A stretch of DNA of 64,000 nt from Adineta ricciae (lineage: Eukaryota > Rotifera > Eurotatoria > Adinetida > Adinetidae). The translations under genes were made by a program, and so were the position numbers. The notes beneath the pieces were generated by a model. That model was not told where the DNA came from. It worked only from the letters and a program-made list of their open reading frames with translations, and did no database searches. Positions 11,300 through 22,682 of the stretch are shown here, one piece after another. The stretch covers positions 1 through 64,000 of the forward strand of contig CAJNOJ010000251.1 of NCBI GenBank assembly GCA_905250025.1, written 5' to 3'. Numbering within the stretch: the stretch's first letter is position 1; the number at the start of each line of letters is the position of its first letter.

Positions 11300-12184
11300 A
11301 TAGATATGTGTCAGTGTTGGTTTGTCGGTGGTGGATTAGTTGGATTGTCAACGTCTCTTTTTCTACGATGATGTGGAGGGTGTACTGTACTAGTTATCCA
11401 ATTACGAGAGTGCAGTGGAAAACAATATACTCTGTCTGCTAACTATTTGGTATAGCGACAGATGGTCATGATAGTCCCATTTGTCGATTATTAGGTATTA
11501 ATCGCAGTAGAAGTGGCCATATTCGTTCTGTACGAAGTGTTCTGTTTCGTGTTCAACTTGAAGAATATCTGCAGTCAGGAGTCAGACAGTTCAAAATAAA
11601 ACAGCCAGATTTTGATCTTTTCGGATGACAAAATACGTGACAAAAAAAACATTAAAAACAATGACTTTTAAAACAACTGGTAGATCACATTTAGGAATCA
11701 AAATTCTTGCAACAAGTGATCGAGAAAGTAGTGCATCGGTTGCAGATAGCTTTTCATCTGGTCAGGTATTTCTTGCTGGTGATGCTGCTGATAAAGACAA
11801 AAATGTTCCAATCATTGTCGATCAGGCGATGGAATTCGGTCAATTATATTCAGTTCTTGGTGTCAGTGATGAACTTTCATCTACTTAAAAATCTGATCAA
11901 TGGAATGGTCAACTTGAAACACGAACTCCGCGTATATGGGTAACAAAAAATAACAAACAAATTCCTACATTTGATCTATTTCAAGCTAGTTGAGAATTGT
12001 TTAAAGGAGATAAACATTGGTGCACAGTTGCAACATTACAATGCGTGCAAATCGATGTCGATATGATACCGTCGGACTTGAAAATGTTTCGTAAAGCGTG
12101 CGGCACAAGAGTAACAGGTGTATCGTTAATTCGCCCCGGTGATTTTATAGTGAATTTGATAATTGAAGAAAAACAAAATATTTA
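11300..12184 (+). pseudogene. FAD-dependent monooxygenase (PheA/TfdB-like), decayed
   Basis: Recognisable pieces in order: a dinucleotide-binding start (VGGGLVGLSTSLFL near 11317), the middle with weak similarity, the second FAD motif FLAGDAADK (near 11765; family usually GDAAH), and a C-terminal piece VTGVSLIRPGDFIV near 12110-12150. The pieces lie in different frames with stops between them, and the stretch between the first and second motif is much shorter than the usual 250 or more residues. Intact relatives are aromatic-ring hydroxylases using FAD and NAD(P)H, common in bacteria and fungi and often found as acquired genes in bdelloids. The copy looks dead. Confidence 0.6.
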
Positions 12185-13682
12185 ATTTAATATGAGAAGA
12201 GAGAGACAGCAGTTAGATTAATTAATCAACAGTATTTCGACACTAATGAGATTGCAATTGATCAATCAATGATCCTGATCTTCCTGTAAGACATTATCAA
12301 AAAAGGTATTCAGGAAATTCTTTAGTAGAAAAAACACCAATGAAATGATTAACATCTTCTAAAAATAATTTTATTTCTCATATCAATGAAACTAATTTCC
12401 TTATATCATCAATATAAAGATGTGGATGAAGACTTTGAAAATTCAAGAAAATTCTTCATTCGCATTCTCTACGGTTGATACACAAAAAAGAATCTGATTG
12501 TTAATGTCTTTATTTAGAAATCAAAAAACAGAAATCTAAGGTTCAACTATATAACTAAGACACTTTGTTGTTTTTAGAGTCACAATAGATCGAAAGTAGA
12601 AGTCAAGAAATAATATCATCCGACGTCATTTTTATGATTTATGTAATTTATTGAATAATTATATAAAATCATCTACAAAATACATCTAATTTTCATTGTA
12701 TAGGTACATCGAATTCAAAAGGCACTTTCACATGTATTGTATAAGCAGAAAAACTGACAAGAAATCTTTTCTTTTCAAGCACAAATTCCAAAGCTTTCCC
12801 GCCAACATCGTTTTATCGAGCGTAATCAATGTATAAAAGTGAACGCGTATCTATGAATATATCCAAGTAAATTAAAGATTATCACAGTCAACATTGAAAA
12901 TGGTTAGAAGATAATCACGTGTTGATTTTTATTTATTTCACTTTCGAAAAAACTATTTTTTTTAATGAGGTATCAACAGATATGGAAAAAGACGTTGATG
13001 ATACTGATAGAGTTTATTCTTGATGATTTAAACAAGGCAAAACTCCGAGTTCATATGAGAAATATTTATTTTGATTTGTTTAAAATCTGAGAATTGTCTT
13101 TAAACATATCGATAATAGTTGCTTTTCTTTCGAGTACACAAGAAGTACCCGTATGTTATGTAAAAGATGCTAAAGAAATGCAATGAAAATGCCCTGCGGA
13201 AGAACAGAATACAAAACTAATTGTTACAGACATGAGCAATAAAATACTTCATGGCATTAGTCGCAACTGTTAATGCTAAATTAGATGTCTTAAAAACAGT
13301 TAATTTTGTTTTTTTATTGGAGATATTCTATCAAATGTTTTTCTCGATTTTCGAAAATAAAATGGTATAACGAAGAAGATACGGCCTGGATCATGATGAA
13401 ACATAAAAAAGCAAAAGAAAATCTGGAGTTTTTGTTCAAGAAAAAGAACAGATCGACTTTTAGAGAATGAGAAAATAATTAAGACAGTAGTATAGCTGCG
13501 AGACATGATAATATTTTTAGCTAAAGAAAGTAATGTGTTACAAAGAATAAAACATCCGATGAGAAAAAGAAAGTAATTATTTCGAGTGAAAGTGCATATA
13601 CGAATAAATGGATTAAAAAAAGTATCTAAATGAAATTGTCTTACCGTTAATCTTTTATTTATTCTATTAAAACCTCTAGAAA
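12185..13682. other. Gene-poor AT-rich stretch
   Basis: Many short frames, none with recognisable content. The minus-strand frame 13300-13728 (142 codons) is Phe/Ile-rich and overlaps the receptor pseudogene start; I regard it as chance. No tandem repeat or transposon end recognised. Confidence 0.4.
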
Positions 13683-14683
13683 ATGATCGTTGGATTGTCA
13701 AATCATTCGACAAATAGATGGAGTTCAATAGTTTTATATGAAAATGATTTTCTTCTTTCGATTATATGTTTCGGTATATTTCTTCATTGTTTATTGTGGA
13801 TTCAATTTTTTCTTCATCGAATTAAATTTGATTTGACTTTTATATTTCCTGTGTGTTATATTTCAACAGATATGTTTATGTTTATTGGATATCTTATTCA
13901 ATATGTTATTCGTAGTACAATGTCAATAGGAACATCGAATGTTTTATGTTATTTCGAAGGATATTTTACATTGTATTTCAATATGCTTGAGTCATTCTTT
14001 TTAACTTCTCTTAATATTTCTCGTTATTGTCAAATTGTTTATAACAAAAAGATTTATTCAGTTCATCGTCATTTGATATTATTTATTTGTTTCATCATTC
14101 CTTCCTTAATACTGATTAATATAGTTGTTCAAAACCAAATGAATTGGTGCATTGTTATTGGAATTAGCAGGATCAAGTTGTTCTTTAATTTATACATCAA
14201 TTTCGATTCGAATATGGAACATGAGTGTTTTGTTTGTTTTACCAATTGGAATTACTTTTCTAACATCGATTAAATGTTTGATGTTTCTTAAACGAACTCA
14301 ATCACAGCAAATTATAATTCAGTGAAATCATTATCGTCGATTAATCTATCGTTATGTTTGTTTCTATACGATTTGGTTGATTCTATGGACACCGTTGATC
14401 ATATTGAATTTTTTGTGTATCGAGACAATTGATGGAAAAATTAATTTCGTTGCGATGACTGGAAATACATTCGAATCGTGTTTAGATGGTGTTATTCTTA
14501 TTTTTTTGGACAAACGTTTTGAAATGGCATGGAGAAAATCGTTTTGATGCAATTCGACAGAAGTTTGCTGGGCAGAAAAAGAACAAAGTCACTCCGACAT
14601 GTCAACAAATCTTAGTTAGACAGAACGAAGTTCATTTACGGAAAGAGGAAGTTGTACGAGCGACACGAGTCATTTTAGTTTGA
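13683..14683 (+). pseudogene. Rhodopsin-like GPCR pseudogene
   Basis: From ATG 13683 a receptor can be followed through helices 1 to 5 (SLNISRY at the end of helix 3 in place of DRY, then helix 4). Around 14160-14220 the frame changes; a second frame then gives VLPIGITFLTSIKCLMFLKR, a stop, and YVCFYTIWLILWTPLIILNFL with helix 7 and a basic tail to 14683. So at least two frame changes and one stop interrupt it. It is not a close copy of the pair at 2.2-5.1 kb. Length of the whole, about 330 codons, fits a single-exon receptor. Confidence 0.65.
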
Positions 14684-17149
14684 TAAAGAAAAGTCAATAT
14701 TCACACTCTTATCCTCAAATTCTAAGAAAAACTCAGATGTCAAAAGATTAAATTATATTCCGCGGATATTCTGACGCTTTCACTATCAAGATTAAAGATT
14801 ATTCGGTGTGATGATTTCGCTGATGAAAATCCAGATTGATTTATTAAGTTTTGTTCATTTGTACTATGAGAAAAAAGGATGTTTTCACTTGAGATCGTTG
14901 AAGTGAAAATGAGTTGAGAATAGTTGCCATTTTGATACAGCTCAATGTTTCATATAATTTTCTCATCAACAGCACTTGATTCCTCATTTCATTGACAAAT
15001 TCGTTAATTTTGAACAGAAATCTTCATAAGAAATGTGCTAATGTTACAAGATATTTCTTTCGAACACATCTTCAAATCGAATATCATTCAACGAAGAAGC
15101 ATTTATTCGATCAATTGATGTCCGTTCAACATAATTCATCGAACTTTTTTTGTGATTTGAAGTTTCGCGTATTTCTTTTTCTATGTAGATCTATTTTAAA
15201 TACAATTCCTTTCACGTTTGATCAAATCAGAGCTGAGAAATTCACTAATTTTTTAGTCTGAAGTGAAGAAAATCGAATAGAAAAACCATTCGATTTGCAA
15301 AAACAGTCAATGGACTATTAAAGATTTTTTGGCTTAAAGAGAATTGAATCAAAACAACATGTCGACAACGATGTATCATATCTTTTTATATCACTTGAAC
15401 TTCGAGAAACATGCAGAAGCGACAGCTTATAATAATAGTCAAGTTCTCTGTTACACGAAAGAGAAAAAAATCTCAATTTGTTTGATGAAACAATGAAATT
15501 TTAAACAATCGATTTGTTAACACGAAAGATTTATTTAAAATATGAATAGATACGTTGAAGAAGAACAATGAACTATTCGAAGATATTCATATTTGACTAA
15601 TAATGAACAACATACTATTGAAAAAGAACGCGTTTATCGAATACCCGTCCGCTTTTTCGGGTGTTAATCGTTCGTACCAGTAGAAGTGATAGTAATCGTA
15701 CACTGTTGTAAAATCATTTGCTGAAGTTTGATTTTTATTATCCTATATAAATTGTTTCATCATAAAACACTCAGTCATATCTTTTTATGTACGATACCTT
15801 AGAATTAAAGATTTGATTTTAGAGTGTGGCGTAAATCTTACTACTCGTTAATTTAGATAGGCGAAGAATCGTAGTGAGAGACAATTATAAAACGAATCTT
15901 ACATTAGAATTTCTCTTCGACAATACCGTTGGTCAAGTTTTTCAGAAATATTAATAATAAATCGATTAATTAAAATTGATCTCAGATTTCCATTCCTCAT
16001 CTTCAATTATTTTTTGTTCTCCTCTTATTTAGACCGATCAGGAGAGTATGAACATCTAATCGAATCACCAGACAATTTATATTTCCCAAATTTCTTTCTA
16101 TGAGAAAGAGAACAAAAGACAACAGATATGAAATCAGGAATATAATGAAAAGAAAATGTGAATTCAAACGATGCTCGTCGAATAACGTTCAATTAAATTC
16201 GGTCGACATTTCAAATGAAGTATATCCAGATTAAAAAGAGGTCATCCCAAGATACCAACGATTCGAATAAAAAAGTAAACCATTTAGAACATCAGAAGCT
16301 GTTTCAATCAAATTTTTTTTCAGTCTCGTCATCGCGTATCGTTCGATTTGATGCATCGAGGTGATCAAAAAGAATCAACATAAAAGTCCATCCAATTACA
16401 TTCAATATGAAGCCAACAACGATTTCAGTTACTGTAAAATAGAAATCATAATGACTTCGAAAAATACATTTGATATCGTTTCATAGTTTTCACTGAACTT
16501 CCTTAGTTTTTTAAGTCAATCAAATGCAATCTTACAGGCGGGTTTGAAAGGCGATTCGCCAACATCTTTATTTTATCAAACACCTTTAAAGAGAACTTTT
16601 CTTCATTCCTCTACTACATGTTATGATTTGAATAATTATAAAATCTACCTATTAAAAAGAAAGATACTGATAGCGGTCTACTCTTATGCAAACATCTTTC
16701 GTGGTGTTCTCGATCTCATGAAAGTTGTTCATATACTGAGATTTGAATCTTCCATAACCACTATGCAAGCAATAAGTTAAACAGAAAGTTGAAATCAATT
16801 CCGAGCTCGTTGCCAGACACTCCTCCCATCGTCCTCTATTGCTTCAGCTGGAAAGAATTGGAGAAAAAATATTATTTCTAGTGAATTTCTTTATTTTATT
16901 AAAATAGTATAGAAGTATGGATTTCATATGAGAATGATGCGATTGTTAAGTGAAACATAGATAAATGAAGACGCAGTTTCATCGTATCTTCATTAAGATT
17001 CGAGTCCAAGAAACGGCTGTAATTTCATTCGCAGACATTTTGAGTGCAAATTTTACGATTTCAACATTGAATAACCTCAAATCGAATAAACGTTTTCTTA
17101 TTTCATTTTATAGAAAAAAATAAATGCACAATCAGAATGTTTCTTTCGT
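14684..17149. other. Gene-poor AT-rich stretch
   Basis: About 2.5 kb without a supportable gene. Frames at 14992-15261 and 16544-16780 have no recognisable domains. One short imperfect hairpin-like element sits at about 15643-15668 (cccg ... cgggt arms). Otherwise I see nothing. Confidence 0.4.
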
Positions 17150-17900
17150 ATGTTACTGTTCTTTGCTACTTCTACTTGGAAATGTTCAGATAATCACGTG
17201 GTCAATATTGGTTTCTGCAAGAATTTAGGTGGTTGTCGGCAGAACGAACGATTTTCATCTATGACCAGGAAGAAAGTGAGACTATTACTCTTGATCATGA
17301 ATGGGAAGAAAGATTATAGAAGGTTACTGGTGCTCCTACAGATCCAACTACAAGAATGGAATTTAATTTTAATACATGGCAAAATATGACATTTGGTGAT
17401 TTTAGATTAATTTGTGGCTTTTAAAAATATCTCTATCAAAGTGCTTCTCAGCAATATAAAGTTAATGATTCAAAGGAAATACNGAGACTATTACTCTTGA
17501 TCATGAATGGGAAGAAAGATTATAGAAGGTTACTGGTGCTCCTACAGATCCAACTACAAGAATGGAATTTAATTTTAATACATGGCAAAATATGACATTT
17601 GGTGATTTTAGATTAATTTGTGGCTTTTAAAAATATCTCTATCAAAGTGCTTCTCAGCAATATAAAGTTAATGATTCAAAGGAAATACCAGTACTTGCTG
17701 CAACAGAAGAATGGACGGGATCGAGACATGAACAGTTAGTTTCATATTATCGACAACATCTTTCATGTGACCATAGGCTCATATTATCAATAGTAATCAT
17801 GAAGGGAGTCAAGGAACTAATAGTAAAGATCTGTTTATTGGACAAATGTAACTTTATTCCTTATTATTCTTAGTTTTATCGCTCAAAAAAGTCGATAATC
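17150..17900 (+). pseudogene. Decayed coding remnant of unknown family
   Basis: In one frame around 17255-17420 and again in the duplicated copy the sequence reads like protein (SETITLDHEWEER, then GAPTDPTTRMEFNFNTWQNM, then FGDFRLICGF) with stops between segments, continuing after 17690 with KEIPVLAATEEWTGSRHEQL. The composition is protein-like rather than random, but I do not recognise the family. Part of it is duplicated by the N-join described at 17278-17688. Confidence 0.3.
17278..17688 (+). repeat. 205-bp direct repeat flanking a single N
   Basis: Bases 17278-17482 and 17484-17688 appear identical, separated by one N at 17483. This is what an unmerged overlap between two contig ends looks like, rather than a biological tandem duplication. 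Confidence 0.9.
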
Positions 17901-18406
17901 TTGAGGGCTTCGATGACGCCAGTGAATCAATGTAAGAAAGAAACTAACATTTACCTTCACCCTCATCGATTATTCAATCAGTAAAAGATTTAATAAAATT
18001 TCAAATCTGGTATTCCCGAACAACAAATTCATATGTATCAACTACCCGAATGTTCACTTGAAATTATTTAAAGTAGTAATCAGTACAGGATGAACATTTG
18101 TTCCAATTCTTTTCTCAAACCACTGTGAAATCCTATATAAATATTATCCTTATCAAGAGATCACATGAAATATCAATGTTACTGCAACTTTTACTTAAAT
18201 GATGTCTTTTGTATATCTTGAACGATTTAGTTCTCTTAGTGATTGTTATTCTGAGAATTGTGGTTGTAATAGTGATACATGATTGTCCTGGTTATAATCA
18301 TTGATTTTGCTGAAGTTTATCATGTTGATAAAATCAATGATCTTGACAATCTCTCCAATCAAATTTGTTGTCATTTCGTTTTCAAATATTATATTCAGAA
18401 TATTCT
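17901..18406. other. No gene seen
   Basis: AT-rich, short frames only; contains the 3' flank of the minus-strand LamG fragment. Confidence 0.35.
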
Positions 18407-19055
18407 TCATTTTGATTGAATTGTTAATTTTTGAACATTACTCGCATTTAATTCACGCGTATACACGCGAAATTCATCGATAAAACCATTATATGAAGTT
18501 CCATTAACGTCACATGCGTCACAATTTTGTGAACAATTGCCAACAGTGATTGTATATGATGGATCGATTAGAAAAGAACTTGAAGAGTATGTTTGATTAA
18601 ATAATGTTCCATTAATATAAAGTTTAATTCCATTATTTATCGAATATGTCTGTGTAAGATGTGTCCATGAATTTGAAATCACCGAAGGACCAATGATTGT
18701 TTGATTTTGTGGATATTCGAAGATAATATGACCTTGATCGTTCAATGAGATCATATTCCAACATGAAAAGTTGTTTGAAACATGAACGATACTTGTCGAA
18801 TTAGTTGAAGATGGATTAATCCATAGTGCAATAGAAGAAAATGCATTATCGATATTAGGAGGAATGAAAGTTTCGATTTGAAAATATGAAAAAGATTGAT
18901 AAAATTGAAGAGCATCATTAATTAAGGTAACATTATATAGTGTTCCAATGATCCTATTTGGACCAGAATCAAGAAATGAATTATTATTAAAAGCAAAATA
19001 GAAGACAAGAGTAGCATCATCAAGTATTTCATTGGAAGATTTTGGTCGACTACTG
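18407..19055 (-). pseudogene. LamG (concanavalin-like) domain protein, C-terminal fragment
   Basis: A frame open from the N at 19056 down to a stop at 18407, about 215 residues. It contains a LamG/jellyroll fold pattern: LVFYFAFNNNSFLDSG, IALWINPSS, SWTHLTQTY, IKLYINGTL, YNGFIDEFRVYTREL. It begins with residues that match the end of the other LamG copy (22683-22841). It is cut exactly at the assembly N, so its 5' part is missing in this location rather than shown to be lost in the genome. Extracellular adhesion-type protein in rotifers. Confidence 0.65.
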
Positions 19056-19056
19056 N
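19056..19056. other. Single-N assembly join
   Basis: One N; a minus-strand LamG frame ends on its left and an unrelated plus-strand FG-GAP frame begins on its right, indicating a contig join. Confidence 0.9.
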
Positions 19057-19265
19057 CAGTGGTTCTTAATTATAAAAATCAATTGGATCTTCGGTTTGGT
19101 ATTGGTGAAAGCGTGTTCTCATCGCCATTGATATTTTCAATCGGAAGTCCTGGCTCACCCTTTGGATTAATCACGGGCGATTTCAATGGTGACAATAGAT
19201 TAGATTTTATTGTACTAAATTCGTACTTTACTCGAGTAGCCATTTTGATCCAGGCTTGTGCGTAG
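19057..19265 (+). pseudogene. FG-GAP/VCBS repeat protein fragment
   Basis: The plus-strand frame after the N reads SPFGLITGDFNGDNRLDFIVLN, a canonical FG-GAP/VCBS blade with its Ca-binding DFNGDNRLD loop, and stops at 19265. Bdelloid genomes encode long secreted proteins of many such blades; this is the last partial one. Cut on its 5' side by the N. Whether the rest exists elsewhere cannot be told. Confidence 0.6.
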
Positions 19266-19849
19266 TTTGTCTAAATTAAAAAAAACAACGACATTGCTTT
19301 TTCTTTGATTGCTTGTGTTCGTTTGTATAGTGTTACTGGTCTTGCTTACATTCTAAATATATCACTTCATCTTGTACTGCCCTCTTGTTGGATAATTATA
19401 GAAATTATGAGGATCGGCGACTTTTCTCCAAATGAAAAAAGTACTATAGTGACGAACAGATGTAATCATGGTTGTGACAAAAATTTTGATTTGTATCAAT
19501 TAAAATGAGATGGTGTGTTTTTTTTCAACAAAAATCGCATCATTTCTGAACTGTTTCTTGGATTGTAATTCTTAAATAAAAAAGGATCCTCTACAAAAAA
19601 AATACTCGAAAAACTTTGTCTGAAATTGTCGATCATGCTATCAAAGGAATAGTTGAAGTCCAGAAAAGAAAAACGTAGAGAACTTCTCTCTTTGGTTAAA
19701 CAGACACAAAATAAGACAGCCTTTTTTTCTCTTCTGTCATATTAGTTTAGGCAACTGATTCCAATGGTGAATTCTTTTTCTTGCACAAAAGTTATACGAA
19801 ATATCTTTGTTCACTAAAATCTCTACTTTAAGCAAAGATCATATTAAAA
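19266..19849. other. No gene seen
   Basis: Short frames, T-rich runs, nothing recognisable before the ART-TPR relic. Confidence 0.35.
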
Positions 19850-20968
19850 CAATTCACTACAGGCCAACAATGCATGGATTTCATTGAAATAATCAAAGAC
19901 TGTAAGGCGTATGTAATTACATCAGGATTTCTTGGGCAACAAACTGTATCTCGTATACATAACCTCCCTCAAGTAACAAAACGCTACGTCTATCAGTTTT
20001 GTTTCGTGTGGTAAAAACTCGGATCAATTTGATCCATCGCATATGTATACAAAGATCATTAAGTTCGCCGACAAATACATTCAAGATTATGTGACATACT
20101 ATCGTGAAGTTTTAGCAAAGAATCCCGCAGAACAGGAGAACATTGAACAGCTGAATCATTAATGTCGTAAGAAAACACTATAGTCTGGTGGTATATCTGT
20201 GAATGTTTCTTATACCGAATGTTCAATCGTAGTATCCGACTGTTGGATGGTGACATTATGACACGAGTGGGCTTCTTTATCAACAACCTTCAGCAACACA
20301 TTAAGGAACAGCACAAACAAAAGGTAGATTGAAGTCATTTAACAACTTTCTGTCTACCAGTACTGATCGCAAAGTGTCACTTCGCTTTGCTCAACAAACT
20401 GAAAGTATTCTAGACTTGGCTGGAAACAGCACACTCTACGAAGTGAATTTGCGACTGATAGGTTTGATGCTATCAAATATGGGTCAAAATGACAAAACTG
20501 AAAAGATTTATTGAATGTTCATTGATGAAACCATAAAAAAAGATTGCAAAATTAACAATTTATAATCAACTGGGCTTGGTCAAAACTAATCAAGAAGAAT
20601 ATGAAGAAGCACTTCAAAACTATGAAAACTCATCTGCGATCTTAGCAGAAGTTCTTCTTCCTGACAATCCTAAGTTAGCTTCGTTTTACAGTAACATTGG
20701 TTTAGTGCACGTCGACATAGGTGATCAGGAAAATGTATTTTCAGCTCATGAATTTCAATAACAATCACTTCCTGCTAATCATCCTGATTTAGCTCTATCC
20801 TATTCGAGTATTGGTATTCTTTGTGTAAACATGCACAATTATTCCGACGCCTGGTCATTTTTCGAATGTGTCGTAAAAATTGCACAACAGTCATTACCTT
20901 TCAGCCATCCGAATTTGGAACGCATGACATATAACCTGGAACGTTCAAAAAAGAAATTACACGACTAA
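19850..20968 (+). pseudogene. Fossil of a rotifer ART-TPR family gene
   Basis: Pieces of the family occur in the expected order on the plus strand: the N-terminal Rossmann-like domain (YVITSGFLGQQTVSRIHNLPQV near 19910-19985 in part), the linker and helical region (GFFINNLQQHIKEQ near 20270), an ADP-ribosyltransferase-like segment (about 20340-20500) and two or three TPR units (20580-20960; NPKLASFYSNIGLVHVDIGD, HPDLALSYSSIGIL). It is interrupted by several breaks and clearly dead. The intact relative in this window is the first gene of the operon at 45041. Confidence 0.6.
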
Positions 20969-21384
20969 ATAGACGCATTCACTGTTTCTTTTCTTATAAT
21001 TGAAAAAGTAAATTCTGCAAAGCGTAACAAATTCGAATTAAGGACTAACCATTCCGTTTATCCAAAAATAAGGACATTTTGAGTTTTCACTTAAAACAAG
21101 CATACTTGATACTGTTAAAATCAACGTTAATTAGCATTTTTTCTATTTCGCCCATATAGTACGAAGAAGAAGACTAATTTCTGACGTATTCGAAGAGGTT
21201 TCTACTCTGTGTTCAAGATATTCTACATATCGTTGAAGTGTGTCCTGGAAAAGAAAACAAGATAGAAAATAAAACAGGATTCTTTTTTGAGTTGAGCTGT
21301 ATCTAGGAGACTAGTGACACCGCTTTTTAGTTCTTGAAGAAAACAATTTTAAAAAAGTCACAGTGAAACAGGGTGTTCTCAATC
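20969..21384. other. Intergenic, no gene seen
   Basis: Short AT-rich gap carrying the presumed promoter of the receptor that starts at 21385. Confidence 0.4.
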
Positions 21385-22341
21385 ATGTCCACGAGTAATA
21401 TCACAGAAGTGATAGGCAAAAAATTATCAATAGAAATTCTCATTGTTTCTTATTTTTCGCTGATTTTGGTGATTATCGGCACATCACTCAACTCATTAAC
21501 CTTTATCATTCTTTGTCGAGCAAGATTTCGAAATACGAAAGTAAGGCCAGTTCTTCATTATATGCGCACCATTGCCGTTTTTGACATTCTCATGTTATAC
21601 GGATGGAACTTTGACAATTATGTTTATCCAATTTATGGTTTTTTCCTTCAAAGAACTTCTATCGGTACGTGCAAATTCCTTTCGTTCCTCAACTATTTTG
21701 CATCCCAATCATCAGCTTGGTTTCGCATATTTATCTGTCTTGATCGATACTTAACATTAAGTCAACTTCACCGAACATGGTTCAGCTATTCCAAACATGT
21801 CTTCATCGTTATTACAAGCATTTTGACATTTTTCTTTCTTCTCAATCTACATATTATCATCTTCGCTTGCTACTATAATCCAAATGGTACAGTGAACATT
21901 AACTCATCACTATTTACACTCTATCCCACTTGGAATTACGTTAAGCTGGCGTTTTATAATCTCTTGCCATTGACATTGATGATTGCACTGAACAGTGGTG
22001 TCATCTATCATCTCCGAATGCTGCAACGCACAACGACTTTACAAAATTCACGTATTCAACATCGGTCAATCACTATTACATTAGTCAGTACTACAGTTCT
22101 CTTTTTCGCCATGACGACACCGGCAGCTATTGGATTTACATTTTTTTCGGACAGTAACCGAACCATTCTTCGATCTACAGATTGCATATCGTATGGATAC
22201 CATATATTGTCATTCCCATTGTATATGATTACATTTGATGAATTTCGCCAAGAATTCTTTTCAATGATTACATATAAGAGAAATAATCAGAGAGTTGCAG
22301 TAGTACAAATGACTACGAAGCAAGTGAATAACACAAAATAG
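21385..22341 (+). CDS. Rhodopsin-like GPCR, orphan
   Basis: A single-exon receptor of 318 residues from ATG 21385 (an in-frame GTG at 21373 is not a likely start). Seven hydrophobic segments; helix 1 contains SLNSLTF, helix 3 ends with LDRYLTLS (DRY), the third loop is basic (MLQRTTTLQNSRIQHRS), helix 7 is followed by FDEFRQEFFSMI, a typical amphipathic helix-8 start. N-terminus with glycosylation sites. Intact reading frame. Related to but not a close copy of the receptors at 4.1 and 43.0 kb. Ligand unknown; the family is inferred as rotifer-expanded class A receptors. Confidence 0.85.
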   Translation: MSTSNITEVIGKKLSIEILIVSYFSLILVIIGTSLNSLTFIILCRARFRNTKVRPVLHYMRTIAVFDILMLYGWNFDNYVYPIYGFFLQRTSIGTCKFLSFLNYFASQSSAWFRIFICLDRYLTLSQLHRTWFSYSKHVFIVITSILTFFFLLNLHIIIFACYYNPNGTVNINSSLFTLYPTWNYVKLAFYNLLPLTLMIALNSGVIYHLRMLQRTTTLQNSRIQHRSITITLVSTTVLFFAMTTPAAIGFTFFSDSNRTILRSTDCISYGYHILSFPLYMITFDEFRQEFFSMITYKRNNQRVAVVQMTTKQVNNTK

Positions 22342-22494
22342 CGCTCTAATCGCGAAAGAATACATCATGACACTGATGAATGCTTGTTGTACTTGCTATA
22401 ATTTACCGCTGTAGGTCTATGATTGTTTAAGTATCGTATGTTTATTGATCAATAAACTTTTGAGAGTGAGGATATTTAGAGATCAGAATCTATA

Positions 22495-22682
22495 CAAAAC
22501 GGCGATGCGTCGTCCGTCACCCGTCGTCGCTTAATTCATCAAAATCCATCATATTCGCTCCAATATCATACTACGTTCCTTTCCGTATCCATCACGATAC
22601 GCATGTTTTTTCGTTGATCAGGGTGAGTGTATCGTGACGTTCGGCTGACGATACCCGTCGTAACGGCATTATGACATCTATG
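22495..22682. other. GC-richer block with a 9-bp perfect inverted repeat
   Basis: This block is richer in CpG and GC than its surroundings. It contains tcacgatac (22592-22600) and gtatcgtga (22629-22637) as perfect arms, and a repeated acccgtcgt word. Its right edge coincides with the point where the LamG gene copy loses homology. It could be part of a mobile element or of an unrelated contig; I do not recognise it. Confidence 0.4.

Noticed and set aside
13300-13728. 142-codon minus-strand frame
   Set aside because: Phe/Ile-rich low-complexity translation of AT-rich DNA, overlapping a receptor pseudogene on the other strand; no domain or start context.
15643-15668. Short cccg/cgggt hairpin as a terminator or element end
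   Set aside because: Arms of only about five bases, isolated and in gene-poor DNA; chance cannot be excluded.
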